From Candidatus Bathyarchaeota archaeon (lineage in GTDB: Archaea > Thermoproteota > Bathyarchaeia > TCS64): a DNA stretch of 31,518 bases. The position numbers were made by a program, and so were the translations under genes. The notes under the pieces were generated by a model, which was given only the letters and a program-made list of their open reading frames with translations, was not told where the DNA came from and did not search any database. This document shows, one piece after another, positions 6,642-15,711 of the stretch (positions within the stretch are counted from its first letter, which is position 1; each line of letters begins with the position of its first letter). Where the stretch lies: assembly GCA_002726865.1 (NCBI GenBank), contig PBSW01000029.1, positions 13,389-44,906 on the forward strand. The letters run 5' to 3'.

Positions 6642-8849
6642 ATGTCCAAGTTTAAGCAGACAAAAGAGCTCTTGGGCCTGATGAATGACAAGGAACACAT
6701 CAGGAACATAGGAATCATCGCTCATATCGACCACGGAAAGACGACGATGAGCGACAGCCTCCTCGCAATGGCGGGCTTCATGGCCCCCGAGAGGGCTGGG
6801 GAGACTAGAGCCCTCGACTTCCTCGAGGAGGAGCAGCGAAGAGGGATCACAATCAAGACGGCGAACATCAGCCTCCTCTACGAGGAGGGAGACCAGCCAT
6901 ATGTCATTAACCTCATCGACACACCTGGGCACGTCGACTTCTCCGGTAAAGTTACTCGGGCCCTCAGGGCATTGGACGGCTGCATCCTCCTTGTTGACGC
7001 CGTGGAGGAGTTCCAGATAATGACAGAGGTGAGGCTAAGGGTCGCCCTCGAGGAGAGGGTGAAGCCGGTGATGTACATCAACAAGTTTGACCGGCTCATC
7101 AAGGAGCTAAAGATGGACGCAGACGCCGTCATGAAGAAGCTCATGAGGGTCATCAACCAGTTCAACACCATCGTCCAGACCTTTGGCGAGGACGCCGTGA
7201 GGAACGAGTGGACCGTCAACGCGGCCAACGGCACAGTCGCCTTCGGCTCCGCACTCGACAGGTGGGGCTTCACACTACCCCAACTCCAGGCAAAAGGGCT
7301 AACGTTCAAGGACATCGTCGAATTTTACAAGAACGGGGAGCTCGAGAAACTCCAGGAGTTGCTGCCCCTCCCCGACGCCATCTTCTCGATGGCCGTCGAA
7401 CACCTCCCTAATCCAGTCGTTTCTCAGCCTTTCCGGCTAGAGAAGATCTGGCAAGGTGATATTGACAGCCCTATGGGGCAGTCGATGGTGAATCTCGATG
7501 ACGATGGACCTCTAGTGGTGGCTATCACGAACGTCCTCATCGACCCCCAGGCAGGGGTGGTGAGCACGGGGCGCATCTTCTCCGGTACTATTAGGAAGGG
7601 TCAGGACGTTTACCTCCTCATCGCGAACAAGCAGTACAAGATCCAGCAGGTCGCCATCTATATGGGCCAGTACAGGGAGATCGTCGAGGAGATTCCCGCT
7701 GGGAACCTGGTGGCCCTCTTGGGCCTCGATCAGGGTAGAGCAGGGGAGACCCTCGTCGACATGGCTGACAGCAAGGGCGCGATCGGCTTCGAGTCCATCA
7801 AATACATCTCCGACCCGGTGCTGACGGTGGCCGTGGAGCCCAAGAAGCCTACAGACCTTCCGAGGCTCATCGACGCGATGCAGAAGCTATCCATCCAGGA
7901 CCCGAACCTCGTCGCCACCATCAACCAGGAGACAGGAGAGTACCTTCTTTCGGGGATGGGAGAACTCCACCTAGAGATCGCCATCAAGGACCTCGGAAGA
8001 GAACACCGACTCGACGTCACCGCGACCGAGCCCACAGTTGTCTACAGGGAGACAATTCAACAAAAAGTCGGTCCATTTATGGGGAAAAGCCCTAACAAGC
8101 ATAATAGGGTCTGGTTCGACATAGAGCCCTTGGACCCTGAGATCGTCGAGCTTATCAGGAATGGGGAGCTGAGTGAGCTGAGCTCCAGACGTCAGAGAGA
8201 GGAAGCTCTTCGCGAGAAGGCGGGCTGGAATGTCAGGGACTCTAGAAGAGTTGTATCTGTGGGACAAAATGCCAACCTCTTCACGGACTTCACTTCTGGG
8301 ATCCAGGGCCTCAGGGAGGTCCTTCAGCACCTAGCTGGAGGCTTCCAATGGGCGGTAGAGTCTGGCCCATTTGCGGGGGAAGCGGTCAGAGGCGTCCACA
8401 TCAAGCTGATGGATTGCCAGTTACACGAGGACCCCGTCCACCGGGGTCCAGCCCAAATGATGCCTGCTGCACGTGGGGCCCTTTTTGCGGGAATCCTCTC
8501 GGCAGAGCCCACATTGCTAGAGCCGATTTACAAGATCCAGGTTAGGATACCTCCTGAGGAGCTAGGAAGCGTCACAGGACTCCTGAGCAGAAAGAGGGGG
8601 AGCATCCACAATGTGGAACAAAAAGGCCCCGCCGTTACCGTGACGGGCATGGTCCCAGTCTCCGAGACCCTAGGTCTTTCCCAGGAGATGCGGGCTGCTA
8701 CCTCCGGGAGTGCCTTCTGGCAGAGTACTTTCGACCACTGGTCCCCTGTGCCCAACACACTCCTAAAAAATACCGTGCGTAAGGTGAGGACTAAGAAAGG
8801 AATGGAGCCAGACCCGCCTCACGCTAGCCGATATATCGTGCGGGAATAA
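6642..8849 (+). CDS. fusA: Translation elongation factor 2 (aEF-2)
   Basis: Ribosomal translocase GTPase. G1 is AHIDHGKT (A27-T34), switch I contains EQRRGITI (residues 64-71; EQERGITI is more usual), G3 is DTPGH (D93-H97) and G4 is NKFD (N147-D150). Domains II to V follow, and 735 residues is the normal archaeal length. The tip of domain IV reads PVHRGPAQMMP with His600, the residue modified to diphthamide in archaea and eukaryotes. It is a single transcription unit with its own TATA box and is followed by an 85-base gap before glycerate kinase. The N-terminus has about ten residues before the RNIGIIAHID segment, as in other archaeal EF-2. Confidence 0.97.
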   Translation: MSKFKQTKELLGLMNDKEHIRNIGIIAHIDHGKTTMSDSLLAMAGFMAPERAGETRALDFLEEEQRRGITIKTANISLLYEEGDQPYVINLIDTPGHVDFSGKVTRALRALDGCILLVDAVEEFQIMTEVRLRVALEERVKPVMYINKFDRLIKELKMDADAVMKKLMRVINQFNTIVQTFGEDAVRNEWTVNAANGTVAFGSALDRWGFTLPQLQAKGLTFKDIVEFYKNGELEKLQELLPLPDAIFSMAVEHLPNPVVSQPFRLEKIWQGDIDSPMGQSMVNLDDDGPLVVAITNVLIDPQAGVVSTGRIFSGTIRKGQDVYLLIANKQYKIQQVAIYMGQYREIVEEIPAGNLVALLGLDQGRAGETLVDMADSKGAIGFESIKYISDPVLTVAVEPKKPTDLPRLIDAMQKLSIQDPNLVATINQETGEYLLSGMGELHLEIAIKDLGREHRLDVTATEPTVVYRETIQQKVGPFMGKSPNKHNRVWFDIEPLDPEIVELIRNGELSELSSRRQREEALREKAGWNVRDSRRVVSVGQNANLFTDFTSGIQGLREVLQHLAGGFQWAVESGPFAGEAVRGVHIKLMDCQLHEDPVHRGPAQMMPAARGALFAGILSAEPTLLEPIYKIQVRIPPEELGSVTGLLSRKRGSIHNVEQKGPAVTVTGMVPVSETLGLSQEMRAATSGSAFWQSTFDHWSPVPNTLLKNTVRKVRTKKGMEPDPPHASRYIVRE

Positions 8850-8934
8850 CTGATTAACCTTTAATCCTCTGCCAGACACGGAATGAATGCCCCGTAACAC
8901 TTTTTGAATCTCTCTTAATGGATATCAACTAAGG

Positions 8935-10338
8935 TTGACCCCAACTGTGTTCCGCAACCGCGATGAACTACTGGAGAACGCATCATCCGATATCCTTCTA
9001 CGGCTGAGAATGGATGCCTTGGACATCTTGGAGGCTGCAGTAAATGCGGTGGATCCAGGAGAAGCCGTAAGACGGAACCTCAATCTAAAGGGAACCATAC
9101 TAACAATTTGTGGACTCAAATGGGATCTGAACCACTTTGGAGGCATTCATGTCATCGGAGGTGGCAAAGCCTGCGGGGCCATGGCGGAGACCGTCGAGGA
9201 GATCCTGGGCAACAGGATCTCATCAGGTGAAGTCAACGTATTGAAGGGAACGGAGTCGAGGCACAACCTTAACCGGATCTCAATAAACGGGGCCTCTCAC
9301 CCCATACCTGACGTGGAAAGCGTTGCAGGGGTAAAGAGGATGATGAAGATGTTGGATAACGTAGACTCAACGGATCTTGTAATAGTTCTTATATCCGGGG
9401 GAGGCTCCTCGCTTCTAGCGTATCCCGCTGAGGGCATAGCCCTGGAGGACATCCAGGACGTAACACAGAAGCTACTTAAGAGTGGTGCCACCATCAGCGA
9501 GATCAATGCCGTCCGGAAGCACTTATCAGCGGTGAAGGGAGGGCGATTGGTCCAGAGGTCCCAGCAGGCAACGGTCATTGGCCTAATCCTGTCAGATGTA
9601 GTAGGAGACCCCCTTGATACAATCGCATCTGGCCCGACTGCCCCCGATGAAACCACTTTTGGGGATGCAAGAGCTGTCCTTGAGCGATACGGGATCTGGG
9701 AGGGAGCTCCTCAAATGGTCAAGGAGCATCTGGAGGAAGGGGATCTAGGGATGATCCCTGAGACACCAAAACCGGGTTACCCAATATTCCAGAGAGTGCA
9801 GAACTTTGTTATCGGGAGTAACCTCGTCGCAGCAAGAGCCGCTGTGGAACGGGCAAGAGAGTTAGGTTATAACTCTGATTTGATATCCACCGAGGTCGAG
9901 GGGGAGGCCCGGAAAGTTGGGAGGTCTTTCGCCAAGGCAGCCCTTGACGTTATCCAGTATGGTTCTCCTATACAAACCCCAGCGGTCCTTGTGGCCGGGG
10001 GAGAGACTACAGTGTCAGTGACTGGTAGTGGTGTAGGTGGAAGAAATATGGAAGTTGCTCTAGCTATATCTGAGGGGATCGAGGACATGGTATGCGTGGT
10101 TGCAGCTTTTGCAACAGATGGAATAGACGGGCCGACTGTCGCAGCCGGAGCGATGGTCGACGGCTCAACGCAGATAAAGGCGAAGGCTCGGGGCATTGAT
10201 CCCTTAAAATATCTGTCAGAAAATGACTCCTACACGTTTTTCAAGAGTCTGGGGGACGCCTTCATCACAGGGCCCACGGGCACTAATGTCAACGATCTGA
10301 TAATAATATTGGTTTTAGACCAAGAGGAATCAGTTTGA
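8935..10338 (+). CDS. gckA: Glycerate 2-kinase (GckA/MOFRL family)
   Basis: Cytosolic kinase that phosphorylates D-glycerate to 2-phosphoglycerate, feeding the lower glycolytic trunk or the archaeal Entner-Doudoroff branch. The N-terminal DUF4147 domain shows HVIGGGKACGAMAE, LISGGGSSLL, VRKHLSAVKGGRL and SDVVGDPLDTIASGPT. The C-terminal MOFRL domain shows ATDGIDGPTVAAGAMVDG and ITGPTGTNVNDL. At 467 residues it is slightly longer than typical members. The start is TTG at 8935 after AAGG; no in-frame ATG lies near enough upstream. Its TGA overlaps the TTG start of the next gene by 4 bases. Neighbouring genes do not add an obvious glycerate pathway. Confidence 0.93.
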   Translation: MTPTVFRNRDELLENASSDILLRLRMDALDILEAAVNAVDPGEAVRRNLNLKGTILTICGLKWDLNHFGGIHVIGGGKACGAMAETVEEILGNRISSGEVNVLKGTESRHNLNRISINGASHPIPDVESVAGVKRMMKMLDNVDSTDLVIVLISGGGSSLLAYPAEGIALEDIQDVTQKLLKSGATISEINAVRKHLSAVKGGRLVQRSQQATVIGLILSDVVGDPLDTIASGPTAPDETTFGDARAVLERYGIWEGAPQMVKEHLEEGDLGMIPETPKPGYPIFQRVQNFVIGSNLVAARAAVERARELGYNSDLISTEVEGEARKVGRSFAKAALDVIQYGSPIQTPAVLVAGGETTVSVTGSGVGGRNMEVALAISEGIEDMVCVVAAFATDGIDGPTVAAGAMVDGSTQIKAKARGIDPLKYLSENDSYTFFKSLGDAFITGPTGTNVNDLIIILVLDQEESV

Positions 10339-10733
10339 AGAAGAGGCGGAGGATCAAGTCTACATACGAGGCTCTGAAGAGATTACCCCGGCTCCTGGGA
10401 GAGATCGAGACCCTGGCTGACGCAGTTATCGTGGAGGGTTCTCGGGACCTAGAGGCCCTGAGACACCTTGGATTCCGAGGCGTAGTAATCCTTTTCTCAC
10501 AGGTAGGGGTTTCCGATGCTGATTTCATGGATGCAACCTCAAAAGGGCACGGATCCGTGGTTATACTGACGGACTTTGATGAGGAAGGGCTCAAGATTGA
10601 CCGTTTCCTCTCGGATGGGTTAGAGAGACGGGGAGTGAAAGTAGAAAAAGGATTGAGGCATGAGATGAATCGAATAATGGTAACCCTCAGGATATCCGCT
10701 ATAGAGTCTCTGGACAACATCCATAAAAAGTGA
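10335..10733 (+). CDS. Small Toprim-domain protein (UPF0292-like)
   Basis: A 132-residue stand-alone Toprim protein. Visible Toprim features are the glutamate motif VIVEGSRDLEALRHLGFRG (about residues 32-50) and the acidic motif ILTDFDEEG (DxD at about residues 78-80). They resemble RNase M5-type and primase-type Toprim folds and suggest a metal-dependent nucleic-acid enzyme. Archaeal members of this kind are annotated only as UPF0292, and I know of no tested function. The TTG start overlaps the stop of glycerate kinase in TTGA, so it should be translated with that gene, an unexplained pairing. Nothing recognisable follows for nearly 500 bases. Confidence 0.75.
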   Translation: MKKRRRIKSTYEALKRLPRLLGEIETLADAVIVEGSRDLEALRHLGFRGVVILFSQVGVSDADFMDATSKGHGSVVILTDFDEEGLKIDRFLSDGLERRGVKVEKGLRHEMNRIMVTLRISAIESLDNIHKK

Positions 10734-11223
10734 AAGGCAAGAAAAGGGATTGAACTAATTCAAACCTTTCAGAGTTCCCCTAGATAAGGACAATGAAAAA
10801 CTTGGACATTAACAAAACGGTCTCCTATAGAATCAAGATAGAAGTGGAGGGGCTCTCTCTACCATGGTGCTCGTCAGGGGAAATAGGAGATTCTAGATAT
10901 GAGATTATTTCCACATAGACCCAAGAGTCCTTGAGGGACCGCTGCAGGGGTCTCCTAGATATGAGGCGGGTAAGAAACCCTTACAGCCAGATAAAAGACG
11001 GCGACAACAAAGACAAATCGCTTGGATTGGATCCAGATAGAGTCGGCCGTAAAGTTATAGTAACCATTACCTAACTCCCTGTCCAAGCACAAATCCTCAC
11101 AACACAATCGAAGAAGGTATCTTTGGAGATCTTTGTCATCCGCAGGGTTATGCTAAACGGTGTTTATTCCCTCAAATACCTTTGCCCTAGTGGATTTTCT
11201 GTGCTTCGGGGTGATTATTTTTT
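10734..11223. other. 490-base gap with no confident gene
   Basis: No RNA gene or complete ORF is evident. On the plus strand a frame from ATG 10793 to TAA 11074 (94 codons) is interrupted once, by TAG at 10916. Two similar short stretches occur, around 10887-10902 and 10950-10965 (both with CTAGATATGAG). A run of eight or more T at about 11217-11224 could stop plus-strand transcripts from gckA-toprim. Confidence 0.5.
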
Positions 11224-11445
11224 TTAATAGCTCTTGTCCTCTACCTCAACTATCTTCGTTGTGGAGGTTAACCCGCTCACAATACGGGCTTGCCGCCCGA
11301 AGTGTTTTTTGAGGAGCTTGAGGACGGCGATGTTTGCTTTTCCCTTCTTTCTTTGAGCCTTCACCCTTACAATATAGTGATCCCCCTCTCCTTGGATCAC
11401 CCCATCTTTTTTGGATCCTGCTTTCACCTCAACCGTGATCCTCAA
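11224..11445 (-). CDS. DUF167 / YggU family protein (UPF0235)
   Basis: A 73-residue protein of the small conserved DUF167 family, whose biochemical function is not established. Family hallmarks are the opening VEVKAGSKKDGV, the central VRVKAQRKKGKAN (residues 27-39), the helix VLKLLKKHFGRQ and the terminal strand TTKIVEVED. The usual family motif APPxxGKAN appears here as AQRKKGKAN. It is compact and full length. The gene lies downstream of a frame (11464-11901) interrupted only by TAG codons and may share a transcript with it or with the thioesterase further upstream. Confidence 0.85.
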   Translation of the reverse strand: MRITVEVKAGSKKDGVIQGEGDHYIVRVKAQRKKGKANIAVLKLLKKHFGRQARIVSGLTSTTKIVEVEDKSY

Positions 11446-11463
11446 CGTGACATCATCAGGTAA

Positions 11464-11901
11464 TTATTTCTCCTCAGGATTGAATAACACTTGTTTTGCC
11501 ATGGATAGTAAATTAGGAAAAGAGTATTCCCCTTTACGGGGAATGTAATGGCTTTCGTCATTCTAGGTTATGGACGTCCGTATGCTTTTTGACTCAGAGG
11601 AGTCTCTTAGGGCTTCTAAGGAATGAATAGGGAAGTCTTTCAGGAGGATATAGAAGACAGATCGTGTGCTGTAAATCTTGGATGCCACCCCGTCCAAGGA
11701 GGCAATGTATTTCCTAATAGTTTCGCCTTCATATGTCTCTCCAGTGAACTTGAGCATGCCTTTGCTCTACATCTATTTGCTGAAGTTAATTATTGAGGCT
11801 AAGGAGATCTTTTTCCCGCCGTCCAGCATATCAGTTACATTGGTGTAGATTTTTCTGAAGGTGGCTCTGCTCTACGGTCTTTGTGCGTGAGATAATCTCA
11901 T
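11464..11901 (-). other. Possible decayed or amber-interrupted gene; contains a 64-codon ORF at 11563-11757
   Basis: The intact part is a 64-codon ORF (ATG at 11757, TAG at 11563) preceded by AAAGG; its product is not recognised. The same frame runs from an ATG at 11901 to a TAA at 11464, about 145 codons, with in-frame TAG at 11872-11874, 11773-11775, 11767-11769 and 11563-11565, and no TAA or TGA. Segments such as RATFRKIYTNVTDMLDGGKK and SFPNLLSMAKQVLFNPEEK look like ordinary soluble protein. It may be a pseudogene or simply a chance open frame; a single run of this length is not surprising in this much intergenic DNA. Confidence 0.3.
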
Positions 11902-12016
11902 ATTGTTAATATAATTTGAACTATTTTCGCTAAAAAAAGTTATTCTAGGTTCTAAATTATTTACAAAATAATAATTCTAACATCTTAAGCGTAGAAACAA
12001 AAACTGAGTTGATTTT

Positions 12017-12403
12017 TCAGTTTAAGACGTGGTCCTCAAGAACGAAGCAGGAGAAGACACCGGTGAAGACATGAAGGTCGCTGACAAATACCTCGACTCT
12101 AACTGATCTGCGACTTCCCTTGGTCTCTTGCACTTTGGCAAAGGCGATCATAGAATCCCCGACCTTCACTGGAGCAAGAAAACGGCTTTCTGATCCTCCA
12201 AGCACCACAAAAGGATGATTGACGGCCAACATGGCAGCGTAGTCAGCGAGGCCAAACGTGAAGCCCCCGTGAATCAATCCTCTCCCGTCCACCGCCATCT
12301 CCTCTGTGGCAATCAGGATTACCTCGGCAGATTCCCCTGTGGCTATCCTCAAAGGAGTGCCGAGAAGGTCTCCCCTTGCAAGAGTGTGAGTCTGTTTCTC
12401 CAT
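12017..12403 (-). CDS. Hotdog-fold thioesterase (PaaI-like)
   Basis: Predicted acyl-CoA thioesterase of 128 residues. The hotdog signature is GRGLIHGGFTFGLADYAAMLA, whose HGG lies at the start of the central helix, followed by strands SRFLAPVKVGDSMIAFAKV and SVRVEVFVSDLHVFTGVFSC. I place the start at ATG 12403 because GGAGG lies 7 bases upstream (12411-12415). A GTG at 12433 in the same frame would add ten residues, but I see no such signal for it. The 60-residue catalytic core is intact, while the substrate is unknown. It lies 3' of the FAH-family gene on the same strand, with about 200 bases between, so it could be part of aromatic or acyl-CoA breakdown. Confidence 0.85.
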   Translation of the reverse strand: MEKQTHTLARGDLLGTPLRIATGESAEVILIATEEMAVDGRGLIHGGFTFGLADYAAMLAVNHPFVVLGGSESRFLAPVKVGDSMIAFAKVQETKGSRRSVRVEVFVSDLHVFTGVFSCFVLEDHVLN

Positions 12404-12608
12404 TTGAATTCCTCCTGTTCCTTTCTTTCCCACCTGTATTGCGCTAGAATGTTAAATCTTTACTGAAGTCTTTTTACTAGTCTATAAGACTAATAAATTG
12501 CAAGCACGTGAGATCATCCGCCTTTTGCTTTTGGATAAAGGTAGAAACAGTCGTGCTCAATGCTCTATAGCTGGTTTGGGACAACAATGGCCTTCGGCAC
12601 ACGCAAGA

Positions 12609-13550
12609 TTAGTCTTCCGAAACAACCCGGTTTTTTTGGGAGCCTAATCCCTTGATTTTTGCCTCAACCAAATCTCCAACGTTCATCAAGCCTAGCTTGT
12701 GGGCGCTCCCCACCCCTGCCGGCGTCCCTGTTGCGATGATGTCCCCGACCTCGAGGGTGATCCCATCGGACAGGATACTAATGATTTTTGGAATGTTGAA
12801 AATAAGGTGGGATGTGTTTGAGTCCTGACGGATGACCCCATTAACGCTTAAACTGACATCCAAGTTCATAGGGTCAACTACTTCGTCTGGAGTTACAAGA
12901 TAAGGCCCCATTGGAGCAAAAGTATCTATGCTTTTCCCCTTGAACCATTGTCCGTGCCTCGTTTGGAGGTCGCGGGCGGAGACGTCGTTGAACACAGAAT
13001 ACCCTGCTATGTGGGTATATGCGTCCTCCTCTGCGATATACTTGCCTTCTTTTCCAATTACCACAGCGAGTTCCACCTCATAATCGAGTTTTTCTGTGAC
13101 CCGGGGATAGACTATATTATTGTATGGGCCGATGACCGCCGTCGGGGCCTTTGTGAAGAAAATAGGGTGCTCTGGGATAGATTGCTCCTCGTCAAGGGTT
13201 TTACTCCCCTCTGCAACGTGGTCAGAGTAATTAAGGCCCAAACAGACAATACCCTTCCTCGGACGAGGAATAGGCGCTTCAACATCAATCTTATCAAGAT
13301 CAACAAGGCCTTTTACATCTTGGTCTAAAGCAATCTGTTCAGTTACCCACTCAATAGCCTTGCGAGCCTCACTGAGGCCTTTTTCACCTAGACAGAGAAA
13401 CGAGATCATATCGGAGACCTCGTCCATAGTGATATCCATAAATGCCCCCCCAAAATTATTTTTAACTGTCTCGTTGATATCTAAAACTCTGGACCCAATC
13501 ACGATGCCTATCCCAAAAATATCTCGTTTACGATAGCTCAGAAGTTTCAT
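12609..13550 (-). CDS. Fumarylacetoacetate hydrolase (FAH) family protein
   Basis: Metal-dependent enzyme of the FAH/2-hydroxyhepta-2,4-diene-1,7-dioate isomerase/acylpyruvase superfamily. The 313 residues comprise a short N-terminal domain and the FAH catalytic domain, opening with IVCLGLNYSDHVAEG. Metal ligands are visible in KLDYEVELAVVIG (the E-x-E pair) and in the Asp of NDVSARDLQ; a further conserved stretch is GQWFKGKSIDTFAPMGP. The segment DIIATGTPAGVG is typical of the superfamily C-terminus. Members split C-C bonds in 3-keto acids or decarboxylate oxaloacetate, and the exact substrate cannot be read from the sequence. It is transcribed divergently from the thermosome gene across a 188-base AT-rich promoter region. 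Confidence 0.93.
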   Translation of the reverse strand: MKLLSYRKRDIFGIGIVIGSRVLDINETVKNNFGGAFMDITMDEVSDMISFLCLGEKGLSEARKAIEWVTEQIALDQDVKGLVDLDKIDVEAPIPRPRKGIVCLGLNYSDHVAEGSKTLDEEQSIPEHPIFFTKAPTAVIGPYNNIVYPRVTEKLDYEVELAVVIGKEGKYIAEEDAYTHIAGYSVFNDVSARDLQTRHGQWFKGKSIDTFAPMGPYLVTPDEVVDPMNLDVSLSVNGVIRQDSNTSHLIFNIPKIISILSDGITLEVGDIIATGTPAGVGSAHKLGLMNVGDLVEAKIKGLGSQKNRVVSED

Positions 13551-13690
13551 ACATTTAAAACTCCCTTAATAGAGATATAACATTGCATCAAAATATATTG
13601 CACACGTAAGCAATCAATTAACCTCATGATTTTGATATAAAATGGTCCTAGTCTGGTAACCCCAAGATAACTATGCGCGCGACGGCAATA

Positions 13691-13698
13691 TTTATATT
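13691..13698 (+). promoter_or_regulatory. Putative TATA box of the thermosome gene
   Basis: TTTATATT lies 41-48 bases before the TTG start at 13739. Transcription from about 13720 would give a leader of about 20 bases containing AAGGTGA at 13726-13732. The intergenic region repeats ATTGC or GCAAT four times (13583-13690), which could be regulator half-sites. Confidence 0.55.
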
Positions 13699-13738
13699 CC
13701 ATATCCTTGTTTGTGCTATAGTTTCAAGGTGAATTTGT

Positions 13739-15400
13739 TTGAGTGCAAGTGGTTATGGCGGACAACCAATCATTATTCTTAAGGAAGGGACTGAGCGTAA
13801 CCGAGGCAGTGACGCTAGAAATGCCAACATTCAGGCTGCTAGAATTGTCGCCGAGGCTGTGAAGACCTCCCTCGGACCAAAAGGCATGGATAAGATGCTG
13901 GTGGACAGCTTCGGGGATGTTACCATCACCAACGATGGCGCTACGATGCTAAAGGAGATGGACGTCCAGCACCCAGCCGCAAAGATGATGGTGGAGGTTT
14001 CCAAGACTCAGGATGACGAGGTCGGGGATGGCACCACAAGTGTTGTGGTGTTAACAGGGGAGCTTCTTGGAAAAGCAGTAGAGCTCATGGACAAAAAAAT
14101 CCATCCAACAGTCATCATAGACGGCTATAGGGATGCTCAGGAGCAGGCCCTCAAGATCTTAGATGATATCTCTATTGAGGTCGAACCCAAGGATAAGGAT
14201 AGTCTCAAAAAAGTCGCAATTACATCCATGGCTAGCAAGCTAGTATCAGGTTATAGCGATTACCTATCTGACCTAGCAGTGGACGCGGTCCTCCAAGTTG
14301 CAGTTGAGGCCAACAGCGGCTTTGAAGTAGATCTAGACATGGTAAAGATGGAGAAGAAACCTGGAGGGTCCCTTACTGATACAAACCTCATAAGGGGGCT
14401 AATTATCGACAAGGAGGTAGTCCATGCCGATATGCCGAAGGTAGTCAAGGACGCCAAGATTGGCCTCCTAAACGCGGCTCTGGAGATAGAAAAGACCGAG
14501 TTCGATGCTAAAATACAGATCGAGACACCTGAGGAGATGCAGGCCTATCTTGACCAGGAGGAAAACATGCTCCGGCAAATGGTCCAGAAGATCAAGGATG
14601 CCGGCATTAATGTGCTCTTTTGCCAGAAAGGGATTGATGACATGGTTCAGCACTTCTTGGCCCGGGAGGGTATTTTCGCCGGCCGGAGGCTCAAAAAGAG
14701 TGACCTAGAGGCCCTTGCCAAGGCGACGGGAGCCAAGGTCGTAACCAATGTAGACGACCTAACGGCTGAAGATGTAGGTTACGCCGAGAATGTCGAGGAG
14801 AAAAAGATCGGCGATGATAAGCTCATCTTCGTAGAGGGATGCAAGAACCCCAAGGCGGTCTCCATACTAGTGAGGGGTGGCACAGAGCGAATCGTCGACG
14901 AGGCAGACAGGAGCCTTCATGACGCCCTATGTGTCATCAAGGACGTGGTCGAAGACCCAAAGATCTTGGCGGGCGGTGGAGCCCCTGAGATCGAAGTATC
15001 TCGAAAGCTGAGGCGCCACGCGGAGACCCTAACAGGCCGGGAGAGGCTCGCAGTTGTGGCATTTGCTGAAGCGATAGAAGTCATACCTGTGACCCTCGCT
15101 GAAAATTCAGGTATGGATCCCATTGATGCACTGTCTGAACTTCAGGCTGCGCACGAAAGGGGAGAGCTCTGGAGTGGCATCAACGGCCTAGCTGGAGAGG
15201 TCTCAGATATGGCGGAGATCGACGTCTACGAGCCCACCCAGGTAAAGGTACAGGCCATAAAATCTGCAACTGAGGCGTCAACATTGCTGCTAAAGATCGA
15301 CGATATCATCGCAGCCTCCAAAATGAGCATGCCTGCAGGTCCCCCAGGTGGGGGCATGGGTGGAATGCCTCCCGGAATGGGCGGCATGCCCCCTATGTAG
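13739..15400 (+). CDS. thsA: Thermosome subunit (group II chaperonin)
   Basis: ATP-driven protein-folding chaperonin, built as an eight- or nine-membered double ring in the cytoplasm. ATP-site and family motifs are [36 protein letters not shown] and, late in the chain, [20 protein letters not shown]. The C-terminus ends in a Gly-Met-Pro-rich tail ([18 protein letters not shown]), as typical subunits do. At 553 residues it is full length. The start is TTG at 13739, chosen because AAGGTGA sits 6 bases upstream and the N-terminal sequence runs directly into the family start. It ends in TAG, 17 bases before rpoK. I cannot say from one gene whether it is an alpha or beta paralogue. Confidence 0.96.
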   Translation: MSASGYGGQPIIILKEGTERNRGSDARNANIQAARIVAEAVKTSLGPKGMDKMLVDSFGDVTITNDGATMLKEMDVQHPAAKMMVEVSKTQDDEVGDGTTSVVVLTGELLGKAVELMDKKIHPTVIIDGYRDAQEQALKILDDISIEVEPKDKDSLKKVAITSMASKLVSGYSDYLSDLAVDAVLQVAVEANSGFEVDLDMVKMEKKPGGSLTDTNLIRGLIIDKEVVHADMPKVVKDAKIGLLNAALEIEKTEFDAKIQIETPEEMQAYLDQEENMLRQMVQKIKDAGINVLFCQKGIDDMVQHFLAREGIFAGRRLKKSDLEALAKATGAKVVTNVDDLTAEDVGYAENVEEKKIGDDKLIFVEGCKNPKAVSILVRGGTERIVDEADRSLHDALCVIKDVVEDPKILAGGGAPEIEVSRKLRRHAETLTGRERLAVVAFAEAIEVIPVTLAENSGMDPIDALSELQAAHERGELWSGINGLAGEVSDMAEIDVYEPTQVKVQAIKSATEASTLLLKIDDIIAASKMSMPAGPPGGGMGGMPPGMGGMPPM

Positions 15401-15417
15401 ATTTTCGATCTAATGGA

Positions 15418-15678
15418 TTGAATGAGAAAATATTGTCTAACGAAATTCAGATAGGGCCTGTAAAGATCACCCGATTTGAGCGGGCTAGAATAATTGGCGC
15501 CAGGTCGCTTCAGATCTCCCTAGGTGCACCTATCTTAGTCGAGCTCCCTGACTCTATGAATGCCCCCATTGACATCTCTTTGGAGGAGCTCAAGGGAGAT
15601 ATACTACCCATGACTCTTAGGAGAGTCCTTCCGAACGGGATTTATCAGGATATACCCCTTGCAACCCTGAACTCCTAG
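15418..15678 (+). CDS. rpoK: DNA-directed RNA polymerase subunit K (Rpo6, omega/Rpb6 homologue)
   Basis: Small assembly and clamp-stabilising subunit of RNA polymerase. The family signature TRFERARIIGARSLQIS lies at about residues 18-34, followed by LGAPILVELP; the segment ending LRRVLPNG is also typical. The 86 residues fit a stand-alone archaeal Rpo6 with a short N-terminus. The start is TTG at 15418; the ATG at 15422 is out of frame. It follows the thermosome gene by 17 bases and is probably co-transcribed with it. Its stop codon is TAG, followed 6 bases later by a 7-bp inverted repeat. Confidence 0.92.
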   Translation: MNEKILSNEIQIGPVKITRFERARIIGARSLQISLGAPILVELPDSMNAPIDISLEELKGDILPMTLRRVLPNGIYQDIPLATLNS

Positions 15679-15684
15679 AAAGAT

Positions 15685-15711
15685 ACGTGATCTTCTTTTC
15701 TTTCATCACGT
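15685..15711 (+). terminator. Hairpin with U-rich loop after rpoK
   Basis: ACGTGAT (15685-15691) and ATCACGT (15705-15711) are exact inverted arms around a 13-base pyrimidine loop, beginning 6 bases after the rpoK stop. It may mark the 3' end of the thermosome-rpoK transcript. Archaeal termination relies on U tracts more than hairpins, so the call is tentative. Confidence 0.35.

Noticed and set aside
10793..11901. Genome-wide UAG recoding, for example pyrrolysine
   Set aside because: At least seven well-supported genes in the window end in TAG at their expected C-termini, and no pyl gene is present here.
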